In this document: in pieces, positions 11,175 through 23,524 of the stretch | Position numbering within the stretch: the stretch's first letter is position 1 | How the letters are laid out: every line of letters begins with the position of its first letter | Assembly: GCA_024663395.1 (NCBI GenBank) | Contig: JANFAH010000006.1 | Coordinates: 2,418,001 to 2,482,000 of the forward strand | Source of the DNA: Pisolithus tinctorius | Taxonomy: Eukaryota > Basidiomycota > Agaricomycetes > Boletales > Pisolithaceae | DNA length: 64,000 nt | Reading direction: 5' to 3' | Translations under genes and position numbers: made by a program | The notes under the pieces: model-generated | What the model was told of the DNA's origin: nothing | Seen by the model: only the letters and a program-made list of their open reading frames with translations | Database searches by the model: none

Positions 11175-11267
11175 GGCTGTCTGAGCTGAGCCCGTTCCTC
11201 ACTTGAAATCACGCGCGCCCAATACCAGTGCTATGAAATATGTAACCCGCGCGTTCGCATGGCGTGA

Positions 11268-11276
11268 TATATAAAA
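11268..11276 (+). promoter_or_regulatory. TATA-like element of ERG7
   Basis: TATATAAAA lies about 50 bp upstream of the ERG7 ATG at 11326, inside the 151-bp divergent ARP9/ERG7 promoter. Its function is inferred from sequence and position. Confidence 0.45.
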
Positions 11277-11325
11277 TAAAGCTGAAAGCGAACAACTGCG
11301 CACGAAGCTACTCTTCTAAGAGACC

Positions 11326-14059
11326 ATGGCAGTAGACCCCAACAGGCTTGCACAGTTGTATTCTCCCCTGGACATTCCGGAGTCCGGGAAGGAGCCGTTC
11401 ACGGACTATTCTCGTTGGCGGCTCCTCGTCAATGATGGTGGCCGTCACACGTGGCATTATATGAGAACCAACGAGGAATGCAAGGACTGGCCCCAGAACG
11501 ACGTGGACAAATACTGGCTTGGTATACCACTGGTGCGTGTACCCTGTGAGCGGACCCCGCTGTCCAGGCTCACCCGCGTCACCAGAACCTGCCTGCTCTC
11601 CCAAAACCAAAGGACCCCCTGGAAGCAGCGCAGAATGGGTACACGTTCTACAAGCATCTCCAGTCGCATGATGGTCATTGGCCCGGAGAGTATGGCGGCC
11701 CAATGTTTTTGCTGCCGGGCCTGGTCATCGGATCATACGCTGCGGGTATGGGGTTCACGTTGGAAGAGCGTCTCGAGATGATTCGTTACCTCATGCATCG
11801 TGCACACCCCGAGGACGGAGGGTGGGGAATGTAAGATATCTCACTGGAATTTTTGGTACACTTCCTGACTCGAGTCGTTTCAGTCATATAGAGGGACACT
11901 CTACTGTGTTCGGAACGGCACTCAATTATGCTGCTCTTCGTATTCTCGGTATGCACGCTGACCATCCAGTCGCCATCAAAGCCCGGGAATGCCTACATAA
12001 ACTGGGTAATTCTCCGCTGTCCTAGTCTGCCCGTATATTGATCGTTTTCAGGGGGTGCGACTGGTACTCCTGCCTGGGGCAAATTCTGGCTAGCAGTACT
12101 CAACGTGTACGATTGGGAGGGAGTCAATCCTATTCCTCCAGAACTATGGTGACTTTTCCATTTCCTTCCATGGAAGACAAGTCAACGCTGACTTGTTCGC
12201 CGCTCAAGGCTCCTTCCGGACTGGGTTCCATTCCACCCTCACAAGTGGTGGATTCACACCCGCAATGTCTACATTCCAATGAGCTATCTCTACGGCATAC
12301 GTTTCCAGATAGAAGAAAATGATCTAATCCGTTCCCTTCGCCAGGTGAGCTGACGTTTCCTCTACTTCCTGACGTTTCTAATCCGTCACCAGGAACTGTA
12401 TACTACAGATTATCATTCCATTTACTGGCCGGCGCAGCGCAACAACGTTGCATCCGTCGACATCTATTATCCTCACACTACCGTGCTGGATACTCTCAAT
12501 GCCATCCTCAGCATGTATGAAGGTTGTACCATCCCTCCTGCACGGCAAGCGGCATTAAAGCGTGCATACGAGCTTATCGTTTATGAGGATGAAAACACGG
12601 AGTACCAGACTATCGGTCCTGTCTCAAAGATGATGAACCTGATTTGTCGGTTCATAGTTGAAGGTGCGGACAACGAGGTGTACAAACAACACGCTATTAA
12701 ACGCGCCGACTTCATGTGGCTCGGACCGGAGGGTATGAGGATGTGTGGAACGAACGGTAGCCAACTCTGGGATATCGGTTTCATCTCACAGGCACTTGTG
12801 GAAACAGGACTCGCGAATGATGGCGAAAACAAGGAGAGCCTGAAGAAAGCTCTTGAGTGGTTAGACATCTGCCAGATCAGAGACAACCCAAAGCACTACG
12901 AGTCTGCCTATCGGCACAGGACGAAGGGAGCATGGCCTTTCAGTACGAGGGAGCAAGGTTACACGGTCAGCGACTGTACCGGAGAAGGTTTGAAGTCCGT
13001 TCTGTACATCCAAAACAATGTCGAGTCAGTGTCTTTGCTTCTTTTACGGGCTGCTATCTCAGCCATGTTCCAGGGGTGTGGAGAAATTGATTTCAGATGA
13101 CCGGATGTTTGATGCGGTCGATACTATGCTTAGCATGCAGAACGCCGACGGCGGATTTGCTAGCTACGAACTCGTCAGGGGCCCCCAGTGGTTAGAATGG
13201 CTTAACCCTGCTGAAGTTTTTGGTAAGCAACGTTCGATAAGTTCGTTCGGCCGAGCTCACCGATACACTTGCAGGGGACATCATGATTGAGTTTTGTTAT
13301 CCAGAATGTACAACCTCCGTCATCACGGCCCTGTCCATTTTCAGAAAGCACTATCCAAGCTATCGCTCGGCGGAAATTGAGTATGTGCCACGTTTCTTAT
13401 GTTTATTATTTGGGACTGACTTTGTCAGCCTTACTATTCGGAGAGCAATTGACTATCTTCACGCTGCGCAAAAACCGGATGGTGGATGGGTGGGATCGTG
13501 GGGTATTTGCTTTACTTACGCGGCGCAATTCGCGCTAGAGAGTTTATCATTGGTGGGGGAGAATTATTCCAACAGTTCGTCCGTACAGCGTGCATGCAAA
13601 TTTCTCCTATCACATCAGCGAGAGGATGGTGGGTGGGGAGAAAGCTACAAGGTCAGGTCGTGCTATGATGGCTTGCGCATGTGGGCTCATGCACCTAAAT
13701 TATTCGTAGACCTGCGAACTGGCGAGCTGGGTTGAACATGAAAATACTCAAGTCGTACAAACTTGCTGGGCCACCATGGCCCTCATGTACGCGGGGTACC
13801 CCGATCCGAAACCTATAGAACAGGCAGTCAAGCTCGTTATGTCCCGGCAACTCCCTGTGAGGGCTGGCTCTAGATGCTCTTTGGTTGACGTTACCTGACA
13901 TATGTGGCGTAGGATGGCTCTTGGCCTCAAGAAGCAATCGAGGGGGTGTTCAACAAGAACTGCGCGATTTCTTACCCGAATTTCAAGTTCTCATTCCCTA
14001 TCTGGATGCTTGGTAAGGCACATATGTATCTCAAATCCTTGGGGAAGAAGACAGCTTGA
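11326..14059 (+). CDS. ERG7: Lanosterol synthase (oxidosqualene cyclase)
   Basis: Cyclises 2,3-oxidosqualene to lanosterol in ergosterol synthesis at ER/lipid-droplet membranes. About ten exons together give a full-length cyclase. Order of motifs: [93 protein letters not shown], the catalytic-acid motif VSDCTGEG, then the QW repeats [34 protein letters not shown] and [11 protein letters not shown]. It ends [11 protein letters not shown] at 14059. The catalytic motif is DCTGE rather than the familiar DCTAE; the Asp and Cys are kept. Introns near 13030-13080 and 13653-13711 have to be removed to keep frame. No breaks are seen. Confidence 0.95.
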
Positions 14060-14504
14060 GAGTGCTTGGAAGAGTCTTGACGCGTCGGTTGTCGTCGGAT
14101 TACAGATATCATGTCATATGTTATTTTCCCAATTCAAACGCCCAGCTGAATGCGGGCAATGTTTCACCACACGCATTCCCGTTACTGCCGTTCCTACATA
14201 TCAGTTAGCCTGCTAACGAACATGTGTATGTAGTCCGAAACGATCAAGTTTTACGCGCTACTGAGATGATGAGATGGGCGTGGGTACAGTGGCAACATGA
14301 ATTCGGAATTCAAGTTTGGCGGACAAATAGATGAGGTGCTAATTGCTGCAGTCGCATATCTAAAGACTCGTCAGCGAGAAAATATGAATCACTCATCACC
14401 CTTTTCTCCCGGGTTGCCAGCAGAACTAGCAGTTGCAGGTAAAGCCCGTTCTCTAACTTTCCTGACATGTTTTGAAACATACACTCTCCTATCAGAAGAC
14501 CACA
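14060..14504. other. Intergenic region between ERG7 and MET5
   Basis: It contains the ERG7 3' end region and the MET5 promoter. Open frames here have no recognisable similarity. Confidence 0.5.
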
Positions 14505-17500
14505 ATGTCGAATTCTATCGCAGCCGTATCTTGGATAGCCTTCTTGGCGTCCGACGTGCTCGTAGATTCACAGCCTGCATTTCCTGCGACCTCGCAGTTC
14601 TCAAGACACTTCCAGTCTTTCACGGAGACAACAGGTCGCCAACCACTAATGTTCTCAGTACCTTTAGCCGGTGACCCAGCTTCGACCATCCTCCGAAACG
14701 GGTCTACCGTACCATTGGTCTCATTTACCGCTTCGGTCACGTCCCATACAGCTGTCCGGCTTGTTCTCCATGCGACGGAATTATCTTCGTTACCTGTTGT
14801 TCTGCACATCGCAGTGACCGACGACCTTTCCGATGTGATCTTGCTCCGGTCTGCTGTACCCTTTTTCTTGGTGTCGTACACTGCTCAGCAAGCGCATGAC
14901 AACGCTCTGCTGGCTTCTCGGATCGCACGCGTGGAGAGAAAGGCAGTAGTTCACGCATTTTATGAGCATAGCGGCGATGTGTCGGACGTGACTACGGAAG
15001 GTGACATATGGCGATTGCTCCACTCCGAAAAGCTCGCACCAGGTGCAAGTTTCTCACCAGAAAATGGAACAAATGGCTACACTAACCATGCAGTTGTGAC
15101 GAACGGAGTTAATGGCGCCAACGGCAACCACAGCCCAAGCGGTACTGAAAGCCTCACGGACACCGGCATCCCAAACGGAGTCACTAACGGCTCTGGTGAT
15201 GTCGCGAACGGTCCCTCGCATGCCAATGACAACCTTTATGAGGTTTACGGAGCAGCCGTACTCTCGACGGTTTCTTGTACTCGTCGCACTTGCCGTCCGT
15301 TCACGTTCCGTGGAGTAGATAACCCACACACTGTCGCCTTCGTTCTCGGTAGCCTGCCACACCCCCTTGAAATTGACGGTGTTGCCTTCGTCTCCATCGG
15401 TCTCCTGACTCCTTTGCTACCGTCTAAAGTACTCCACGTAGTTCCTCCGTCCGCATCTCGTGTCGTCCTGCTTGAACAGCTTCGCCGCTCAAACACAAAG
15501 TGGACTTCCGTTTTCTTAGACATCGTCACCATTCTACAGGAGCGCCAAGCTAGCCACCGAATACTTGTGCAAAGTATCTGGTTTGCAGATCCAGAACAAA
15601 TCAACGCTCCCAGCCTACTCAAGCTACTTAATGCGACGTCGAATTTGAAGAGTGCTTCGCCTCTGCAGCTTGGAGGCGACGTCCCCTCGGGGCCTCTTGT
15701 GAAAGTACCTCACGTACCTAAACATGAGGTCTCGTACACCAAGATACTTTCCTACGTTTTTGGCGATCACCTAGAAATCTCCAACTCCCCCTCGCTCGTT
15801 CCGAACCAGGGTGCGATCGCAACCAGCCCCGAATTTGCCCTAGGGCGTGCGAGGGGACAGTTCGAGCAGCGCGCGCAGCTCATTAGCTCCATACAGGCTT
15901 TGATGGAGGTGGAAGGTATTAGCCCCGAACTGCACAAAAGTCTCGGTCAGTGGCTTCTTGTGAAAGATGATCGTGCCAAGAGTCGCACAGTCGGTGACCA
16001 GGTCGTCGCTGCGCTCAAGTCGACGAGCATCCGGAATACGCACATCAACCGCGTGCTCGCTTTGCAAGCTCATCTGCCCGCCCGGTCCAGGTGGATTATC
16101 GGCTCGGATGCCTGGTCTTATGATCTGGGCTCCTCTGGCCTGCACCACGTCATTGCATCCGGCCTTGACATTAACATCCTCATTCTCGACAGTGTTCCCT
16201 ACTCTGCCCGTCATTCTGCCGACCCTCACCGTCGCAAGCAGGATGCTGGTCTCTATGCGATGAATCATGGCGATGTCTACGTCGCCAGCGTCGCCGTGTA
16301 CTCTTCCTACGCTCATGTACTTCAAGCCATAACGGAGGCTGACAGGCACAAAGGTCCGAGCGTCGTACTCGCCTACTTACCATATCAGTCAGAGAACACC
16401 CCAGCTCTCGACGTGCTGAAGGAGACTAAACTCGCCGTGGACTCAGGATACTGGCCACTCTATCGCTGGGATCCCGTCAAGGAGGCTGGCGGGCAGGAGC
16501 CGTTCACGCTCGATTCTGACTCTGTGAAGAACGACCTTCAGCAATTCCTCGATAGGCAGAATCACCTGTCGCAGTTGGTTCGTTCGAAACCTCAGCTAGC
16601 TACAGAGTTGGTGAGTAGCTTGGGAGAGAGCGTGAAAGAGGCTCGTAGAAAGAGGGCGGCAGAAGCGTACAGCGATCTACTTGTTGCACTTGACGCCCCA
16701 CCATTAGTCATCCTGTATGCCTCTGACGGTGGCACTGCGGAGAAGTACGCCAAGAAACTGATGAATCGGGCCAAGGCGAGGGGTTTGTCGGCGAGCATCG
16801 GTACAATGGACTCGATGTCTATCGAGACCCTTATTAACGAGGAGTATGTGGCATTCGTGACTTCCACTGCCGGACAGGGCGAGCCCCCACAAAACGGAAG
16901 AACGCTCTTCAAGGCATTCAACACCGCCGTTGGACGTGGAGACAAACCATTCTCGAAGTTGCGCTACGCTGTCTTTGCACTGGGTGACAGCCACTACTGG
17001 CCTCGACCAGAAGATGCGCACTTCTACAACAGACCCGGTAAAGAGCTTGACTCGCGTCTGGAACAGTTGGGCGGCGAGCGTTTCGCAACCCTTGGCCTCG
17101 GCGACGACCAGGATGCGGACGGGCCTGAGACTGGTTACAAAGTATGGGAACCGTTGGTATGGAAAGCCCTTGGTGTCGATAGCATCGAGGTGAAGGAGGC
17201 CGAGCCTGAGCCGATCACGAACGAGCACATTAAGGCAGCATCCGGGTACTTGCGTGGCACCATCGTTGAAGGTCTTCAAGACACGAGCACTGGTGCCCTC
17301 GCTCCCACCGACACACAACTTACCAAATTCCACGGTATCTACCAACAAGATGATCGCGACATCCGTGACGAACGTCAAGCACAAGGGGTTGAACCCGCTT
17401 ACAGTTTCATGATTCGAGTGCGCATGCCGGGAGGTGTCTGCACGCCCAAGCAATGGTTACAGATGGACCGCATAGCCGACGAGCATGGTAATGGAACTTT

Positions 17501-19242
17501 CAAGATTACTACGCGCTCGACATTCCAATTCCATGGTGTCATTAAACGCCATCTGAAACCCAGCATCCAGGGTATCAACAAAGTCCTCCTCGATACACTG
17601 GCCGCTTGTGGTGATGTCAATCGGTAAGTAGAATCGCTAGATAATTGAAGCTAGCTCATGTGTCGCCAGAAACGTCATTTGTTCCGCCATACCCTCCAAG
17701 TCCAAACTACACTCTCGTGTCTACGAGTTTTCGAAGTTGGTTAGCAATCACTTACTCCCCCGAACGACCGCGTACCATGAGATTTGGCTTGACAACAAAA
17801 TGGTCGCTGGCGAAGCAGTCAAAGACTTCGAGCCATTGTACGGAGAATTCTACCTTCCTCGCAAAGTAAGTTTGTCCACCCTTTCGTTTGCTTCGTCTTT
17901 CTTATTCTTCTGCAGTTCAAAATTGCCGTTGCAGTTCCGCCGACGAACGATGTCGACATCTTCGCGAATGATCTTGGTTTTATTGCTATCGTAGACAAAA
18001 ACGGGGAGTTGGCTGGCTTCAACGTAACTATCGGCGGTGGAATGGGCGTCACGCACGGCAACAAGAAAACCTACCCTCGGGTTGCGGACGTGATTGGTTT
18101 CTGCACTGTCGAGCAGGGTCCTCTGGTGGCAGAGAAGGTCATGTTGACCCAGCGAGATTTCGGTAATCGCGTGGACCGCAAGGTAAACGTCCAAGTTCAG
18201 GCCCATCCTGACTGAGACTGTGATACTGACTCGAATTCAAGAATGCCAGGCTGAAATACACCATTGATCGTATGGGTCTTGATGTCTTCAAGGCTGAAGT
18301 AGAGTCCCGTCTTGGCTATAAGCTCGGTCCTGCGCGTCCCTTCACTTTTGATCGCAACGTCGATGACTTTGGGTGGACTGTTGGTGAAGATGGAAAACAT
18401 CATGTGACATTGTTCATTGAGAACGGTCGTGTCCAAGACGAGCCTGGGCAAGACTTTAAGAAGGGCCTACGCGAAATTGCCAAGATACACAAGGGCACTT
18501 TCAGACTCACTGCGAACCAACATATCATTATCTCAGATATTGACACGGTCGATGTTCCTCAGATTAAGAGACTCCTTGCTGAGTACAAGCTGGACAACCT
18601 TAACTTTACGGGATTACGACTCTCTTCGTCCGCTTGCGTAGCATTCCCAACATGTGGTAGGTCTCAGTGCTTTCGAGGAAGCCGAAACAAAGCTTATAGT
18701 GGATACAGGTCTCGCGATGGCGGAATCTGAACGCGTACGTCTCAGTGTGTTATCCCTTCGTTTAATTTTAACGTTCCTATCTTACAGTACTTACCGCTCC
18801 TCGTCGATAAAGTGGAAAAGATATGCGAAGAGTATGGCCTGCGTAACGACTCCATAGTTATGCGTATGACAGGTTGCCCGAATGGATGCGCACGCCCATA
18901 CGTTGCCGGTACGTGCGACTTTTTGTCTGCAAGAGTTATATTTAACCATTCCTTGCAGAGGTCGCTTTCGTGGGCAAAGCACCTGGCAGCTACCTCATGC
19001 TCCTTGGCGGAGGCTATTACGGTCAGCGACTAAACAAAATATACCGAGAAAGTGTCAGTGAGCCGGAGATTCTGGCTATCCTGAGACCTATGATTAAGCG
19101 TTACGCCCTTGAGCGACTGCAAGGCGAACATTTCGGAGACTTCGTTATTCGGGCTGGATACATTGCGCCAACTACGGAAGGGAAGAACTGGTATGATAGA
19201 ATGGGTGGCGAGGGAAAACACCGTGAAGTGGCTGCTCAGTAA
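14505..19242 (+). CDS. MET5: Sulfite reductase (NADPH) hemoprotein beta subunit
   Basis: Reduces sulfite to sulfide in sulfate assimilation, together with the flavoprotein alpha subunit (Met10). About 1,420 residues, close to yeast Met5/Ecm17. The first long exon carries an N-terminal pyruvate-ferredoxin-oxidoreductase-like region with an Asn/Gly-rich linker, then a flavodoxin domain ([32 protein letters not shown]). The hemoprotein part follows: [46 protein letters not shown]. The siroheme/[4Fe-4S] ligands are [10 protein letters not shown] (C-x5-C) and GCPNGCARP (C-x3-C). Introns are clustered after residue 1,040 (about 17624-17669, 17867-17915, 18183-18241, 18657-18707, 18735-18788, 18911-18959). 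The ATG at 14505 has an upstream CACA context. Both cysteine pairs are intact. Confidence 0.95.
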
Positions 19243-19522
19243 TCTCGTTTGCTTATACCGACAGTACACGATTTAGATCATCTTTTATGGATCTTTTTAT
19301 GAATATTCCATTGCAATGACTTCGTAATTCAGTGTTCTTTGTGATTTGTTATGAAAGGCGGTCTGACGGTGGCTATTGCGGGTGTTCAGAATTTTCACAC
19401 CTTTGTACTTGGAGCGCACAAAGAGTCACCAATGATGGCCGGAAAGCTCCCTTTCTTTGGAGCGCGCATCATCCCAGCGGTTGAATCTTCCAGACTGCTT
19501 GGAAACATATTCGTTCAACGGC

Positions 19523-21133
19523 ATGCATCGCTGTCTTCTTATTGACGAGATTTTAGAAGTCATATTCTCTCAGTCAGGGCGTCGGACACTATGCAGCCTC
19601 GCCAGGACGTGTCAGGCATTCCATGAACCAGCCACTGCGCTGATTTGGCAGGACATAATGGGATTGTGGCCTATTTTACGGTTGCTCCCAGCGGCGACCG
19701 CAACTTCGTGGACGGAACAGCGAGGGGCCGATCCCGAATCCGACGAGTGTCACGGACCACCCATAGTAAGTACTGTCTACTTGTCAATTACTGTACTTAC
19801 ATATGTTCTATGGTCTCACTAGGTGGTGACGCGCCCGCTCAAGTTAGAAGAATGGCTCATTTTCAAGCGGCTTTCACAGCGAGTTCGCGATATACATGTC
19901 ATTGTTACTCAGAAACCACGCTGCTATTCCATAACTCCGGGGTCACTCTCCCTTCTCCTCCACCCTCCAGGGAACGAGTCCTTAGAGTCTCTTTTTCCGA
20001 ATGTTCAGCATTTGTCATTCCGCTGCCAGGGCTTCTCGTTAGAGACAAGTGACTACCAAAATCACGTCTTGACCTTACTTCGTGTCTTCGTTCGGCCGCA
20101 ACTGTCTACGCTCGAGTTACTTCTCGGTGGAACGCTTTACGTGCCCCTGAACGCGTCGGGCATTCTGGCGTCGTGCCCAAACCTGCGTACGCTGCATACC
20201 GTCACCGATACTCTCGAGACGCGGGAGGGCTTCCCTGCGTTCGTCGCCCCCAACATCTCTAGTTTTCAATCACTAGAGACGGTCAGGATACATGACGTGT
20301 CTTGGGACCTCCTTGCCTCCCTCGCTCAAAAGAAAACATTACGTTGCCTTGTTATAAATTTCCGTAGGCCACTTGGTTCACCAGCCCCCCCACCGACAAA
20401 CGAGGCGTTCGTGGGACTACGCTACTTGAGCACCCATATCGCTTCCTTAGAGCTAACGTTAAGATTTTATCGTTGGGCATCGCTTAGTGAACTCCGAACT
20501 TTAAGCATACTCGCTACGGATTTCTCTCGTAGCGATTATTCGGAGGACCTCGAAGAACTTCTCACCCTCATCCCCTTGCATCGCCCTTTCTTAGAGAGGA
20601 TTCACGTCAATTTAGGTTTCGCTCCTCCTCGTCAGCCGAGGCATTGGGTATTGACGAAATCTATCTTGACTCCATACCTCTCGCTCCGCCACCTCAAGGT
20701 TCTCGATATTACATTGGCGTCTCGGAGCTACAGTCCGCAGTTCACAGATGATGACCTCATGCAGATGGTCCAGTGTTGGCCACTGCTAAAAGAACTTCAT
20801 CTGAAGACATACACCTGTGGGTGGGTGCTACCCACTGGACTCTCCCTTGGGGGCATTGCTGCCCTCATTCAGCTTTGCCCAAACCTAGAGGGATTTTCTC
20901 TCGTTTTTAACGCAACAGAAATTCCCAAAATAGCCTGTCAGCCCGATGGAAGCCCAGTCCAGAACACAAAGATCCGGTCTCTCCAAGTGGGTAATTCGCC
21001 GATTTCATCGCCTGAGAACGTTGCTATGTATTTGCGCCTTCTCATGCCTGGGTTACACGTGGTGTCTACCTGTAACACGATGGACTCGACCCACAAAATG
21101 CATTGGAAGACTGTCTCAGCGCTGCTTGCGTGA
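19523..21133 (+). CDS. F-box protein with leucine-rich C-terminal region
   Basis: A basidiomycete-type F-box protein, presumably a substrate receptor for SCF ubiquitin ligase. The N-terminus LLIDEILEVIFSQ...LCSLARTCQAFHEPATALIW is a clear F-box. The rest (about 430 residues) is Leu-rich, with irregular repeats such as LRTLHTV, LSTLELLLGG, LRHLKVLDI and PLLKELHLKTY, as in F-box/LRR proteins. One intron lies near 19767-19822. The ATG at 19523 puts the F-box at the extreme N-terminus, which is normal for this family. The substrate is unknown. Families of such genes expand quickly in Agaricomycetes. Confidence 0.85.
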
Positions 21134-21323
21134 CTGCATTCTGTAGGACTTCCGTTTCTCCTATTCACCCAACCATATCTAAGGAGCGCACCACTTCCTC
21201 CTTTCCCAAGACTATGATACCTACGCATGACAGTAGTTAATTGTCTTAGGAGACAAAGGTCATATATAAAGCCTTTTGTGTAGAACAGATACCAGATAAT
21301 ACAAATAGAGGACAGTGTGTTGT

Positions 21324-23137
21324 TTAAGCTTTGCTTGCCTTGGCTTCAGCCAATGCTTCGTTCAGTGCCACGATAACCCTGTCGATGTCCCCTCTCTCGA
21401 TGTCAACGGCGGTTGCACCCATGTGTCTGCGGCCAACTAATATGAGCAGGAGTCAAGGGCCACGGATAATAGGGGACATACCCAATGCGGAAGTACTTCT
21501 CTGAGAGAGATGTAACCAAGATGTAAAGGTTAATCGTGTCGTAGGACTTGACAAGAGATGTAATATGAACGGACCTTTAATACTAGCGTGCAAACCACCT
21601 GCCACGACGACGTCCTTTTTCAAAAGGCGAGGTATGATGTCGCTTGCTGCTAGGCCGTCAGGGAAGTAGATCTGCAGTACAAACCAACGACGTCAGACAA
21701 GTCATTAGCTGCTGCGCGGCTGCAGACCCACAGCTGTCATTCCGTTTGCAGAAACATCTTCACTTAAGGGAACGCATCTCAGCCCAAGTGCTGCCACTAC
21801 GTCCTTAACGCGTCGGCTTGCGTTCTTGTGTGCTTTGAACCGGTCCTCGAGCGAGACAGGACCCTGAACAATTTGTCGCAAGGATGTATGATAGGCGTAA
21901 ATGAGGTTGACGGGCGGAGTCGCAAAGTACGCAGCGCTGTTCTTCTCGTAAGCGTGCATGATCGGAAGCCACCTGAATCATGTATGAGTCTCGCTAAGCC
22001 CAGGATATTAAGTTAAGTCGTGTACTTCTTCCAGCTGGCGTAGTACGAAGTGATAGGTGTTTTTCGGTTTTGAAAGACCTGATAGATGTATCTTTTGAGT
22101 ATATGGTCAAGCAGAGCAAATTACGGACTACCTTCATCGCCCTCTGACTGGCCACGAGGATACTCAAGCCTGGTGGGGTACCAAGACCTTTCTGACTAGC
22201 AGTTATGACGATGTCAATTCCCCAATCGTCCATACGGATTTCTTCGCTCGCAACAGAACACACGCCATCTACCACGACCTGCGAAGGTACGAAGTCGCTC
22301 ACAGTTATGGGCGATGGCAACACATACCAGGGTGTCCGGTGAAACCCTTCGCGTTACTTCTGCGACGCCTTTGATGTTCGATAACACACCTGCAGACTAC
22401 CATTTGCACCTTGTGAGCAAGAACATGCCGCACATACATACCTGTCGAAGTATCGACGTGTGTAACAGTCACGACCTTGTACTTCTTCGATTTCAGAGCT
22501 GTCTCTACGTCTGATTCTTTCACAGCATCCCCAATCGGTGCTTTCACCTGATCAACGTTCGCACCGTATGTCTGCAAGCTATTTCAAGACATTCAGGTCC
22601 CCAGGCAAGTAAGTAACGTGGAGTTGCAATGGCGTGTGACGAACCAATCAGCGAAGCTGTCTGCGAAATACCCGCTGTGCAAAACGAGGGCATTCTCGCC
22701 TGGTTCGACAAGGTTGGCAGATACCTGATCCCAACCAAGCGTTCCAGAACCAGCGATCAAGAAGGGCTGCGCATCTTCAGAGTACAGGATTTGTCTATTA
22801 TACATGTCTGCTTAGTTACTCGTGAGTATGTCGCTCTTATTGCCGTACCTTGTCATGCGAATGCAGTCCCCGAACACAGATGCAAAGTCTGGAGACATGT
22901 GCGACATGGAAGGATGGGCATTCGCATAGAGGACCTGTAGCATAAGCAAAACCTTGTCAGGAATACCTTATCATGGGATCGGAAATGAAGATGAAGAACC
23001 TCATCCGTTACTTCTATCGGCCCCGGAATGCTGCACGTTGTGGTGTAAGTTGACGTCGAGTCTCCTCGGGTCACCTGAAGACTCACACCAGCAACCTGAT
23101 CACAAGTAGTCGCGAGGTTCAGTAGCTCAGGAGCCAA
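21324..23137 (-). CDS. AGX1: Alanine-glyoxylate / serine-pyruvate aminotransferase (AGX1 type)
   Basis: A PLP-dependent class V aminotransferase that makes glycine from glyoxylate and alanine. The spliced minus-strand reading gives IPGPIEVTDE, VLYANAHPSMSHMSPDF, QILYSEDAQPFLIAGSGTLGWD, VTHVDTSTG, VVDGVCSVASEEIRMDDWGID, then SQKGLGTPPG, whose Lys forms the Schiff base with PLP. It continues with AYEKNSAAYFATPPVNLIYAY and ends with MGATAVDIERGDIDRVIVALNEAL. The C-terminus AEAKASKA at 21324 is not a classical peroxisomal signal. The 5' exon is uncertain: an ATG at 23137 is open into IPGPIEV, but an intron just before that motif is also possible. At least six introns are present. Confidence 0.9.
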
Positions 23138-23524
23138 GCATTAGTGATAATGTGCCTCACTTGTGGGGTTCCTGGCACACCCCTGAATGTTAGTATTAGC
23201 CGGAGTGGTACTCGATGCTCCTGACCTGAACGAATTCGCACTCCTGAGACATTATGCAGGTTTTGAATGAGATACTTGGCACGAGGCTACGACTAGATGG
23301 TAGAGATAGCACTGAATGTCAACCAGCGCACCACTAAATAACAGGCCACAACAGCCTTTCATGTGAACGCGGAACGGCGCGGGCGTCCATCCCGCGATAT
23401 TTCTGTCAAATAGCCGACATCCCACTCAAAGTCCACGAGAAAATCCACTCAGGAGATCTCAATGAATGATATGTCCGACGAAGAAAGCATTATCACATGA
23501 AAGAAGAAAGGTATCGCTAGATTC
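23138..23524. other. Intergenic region
   Basis: It contains the upstream region of the aminotransferase gene and possibly its first exon. No other feature was recognised. Confidence 0.45.

Noticed and set aside
14297..14504. An extra exon or gene just before MET5
   Set aside because: The open frame has no similarity, and the MET5 ATG at 14505 already gives a complete N-terminus.
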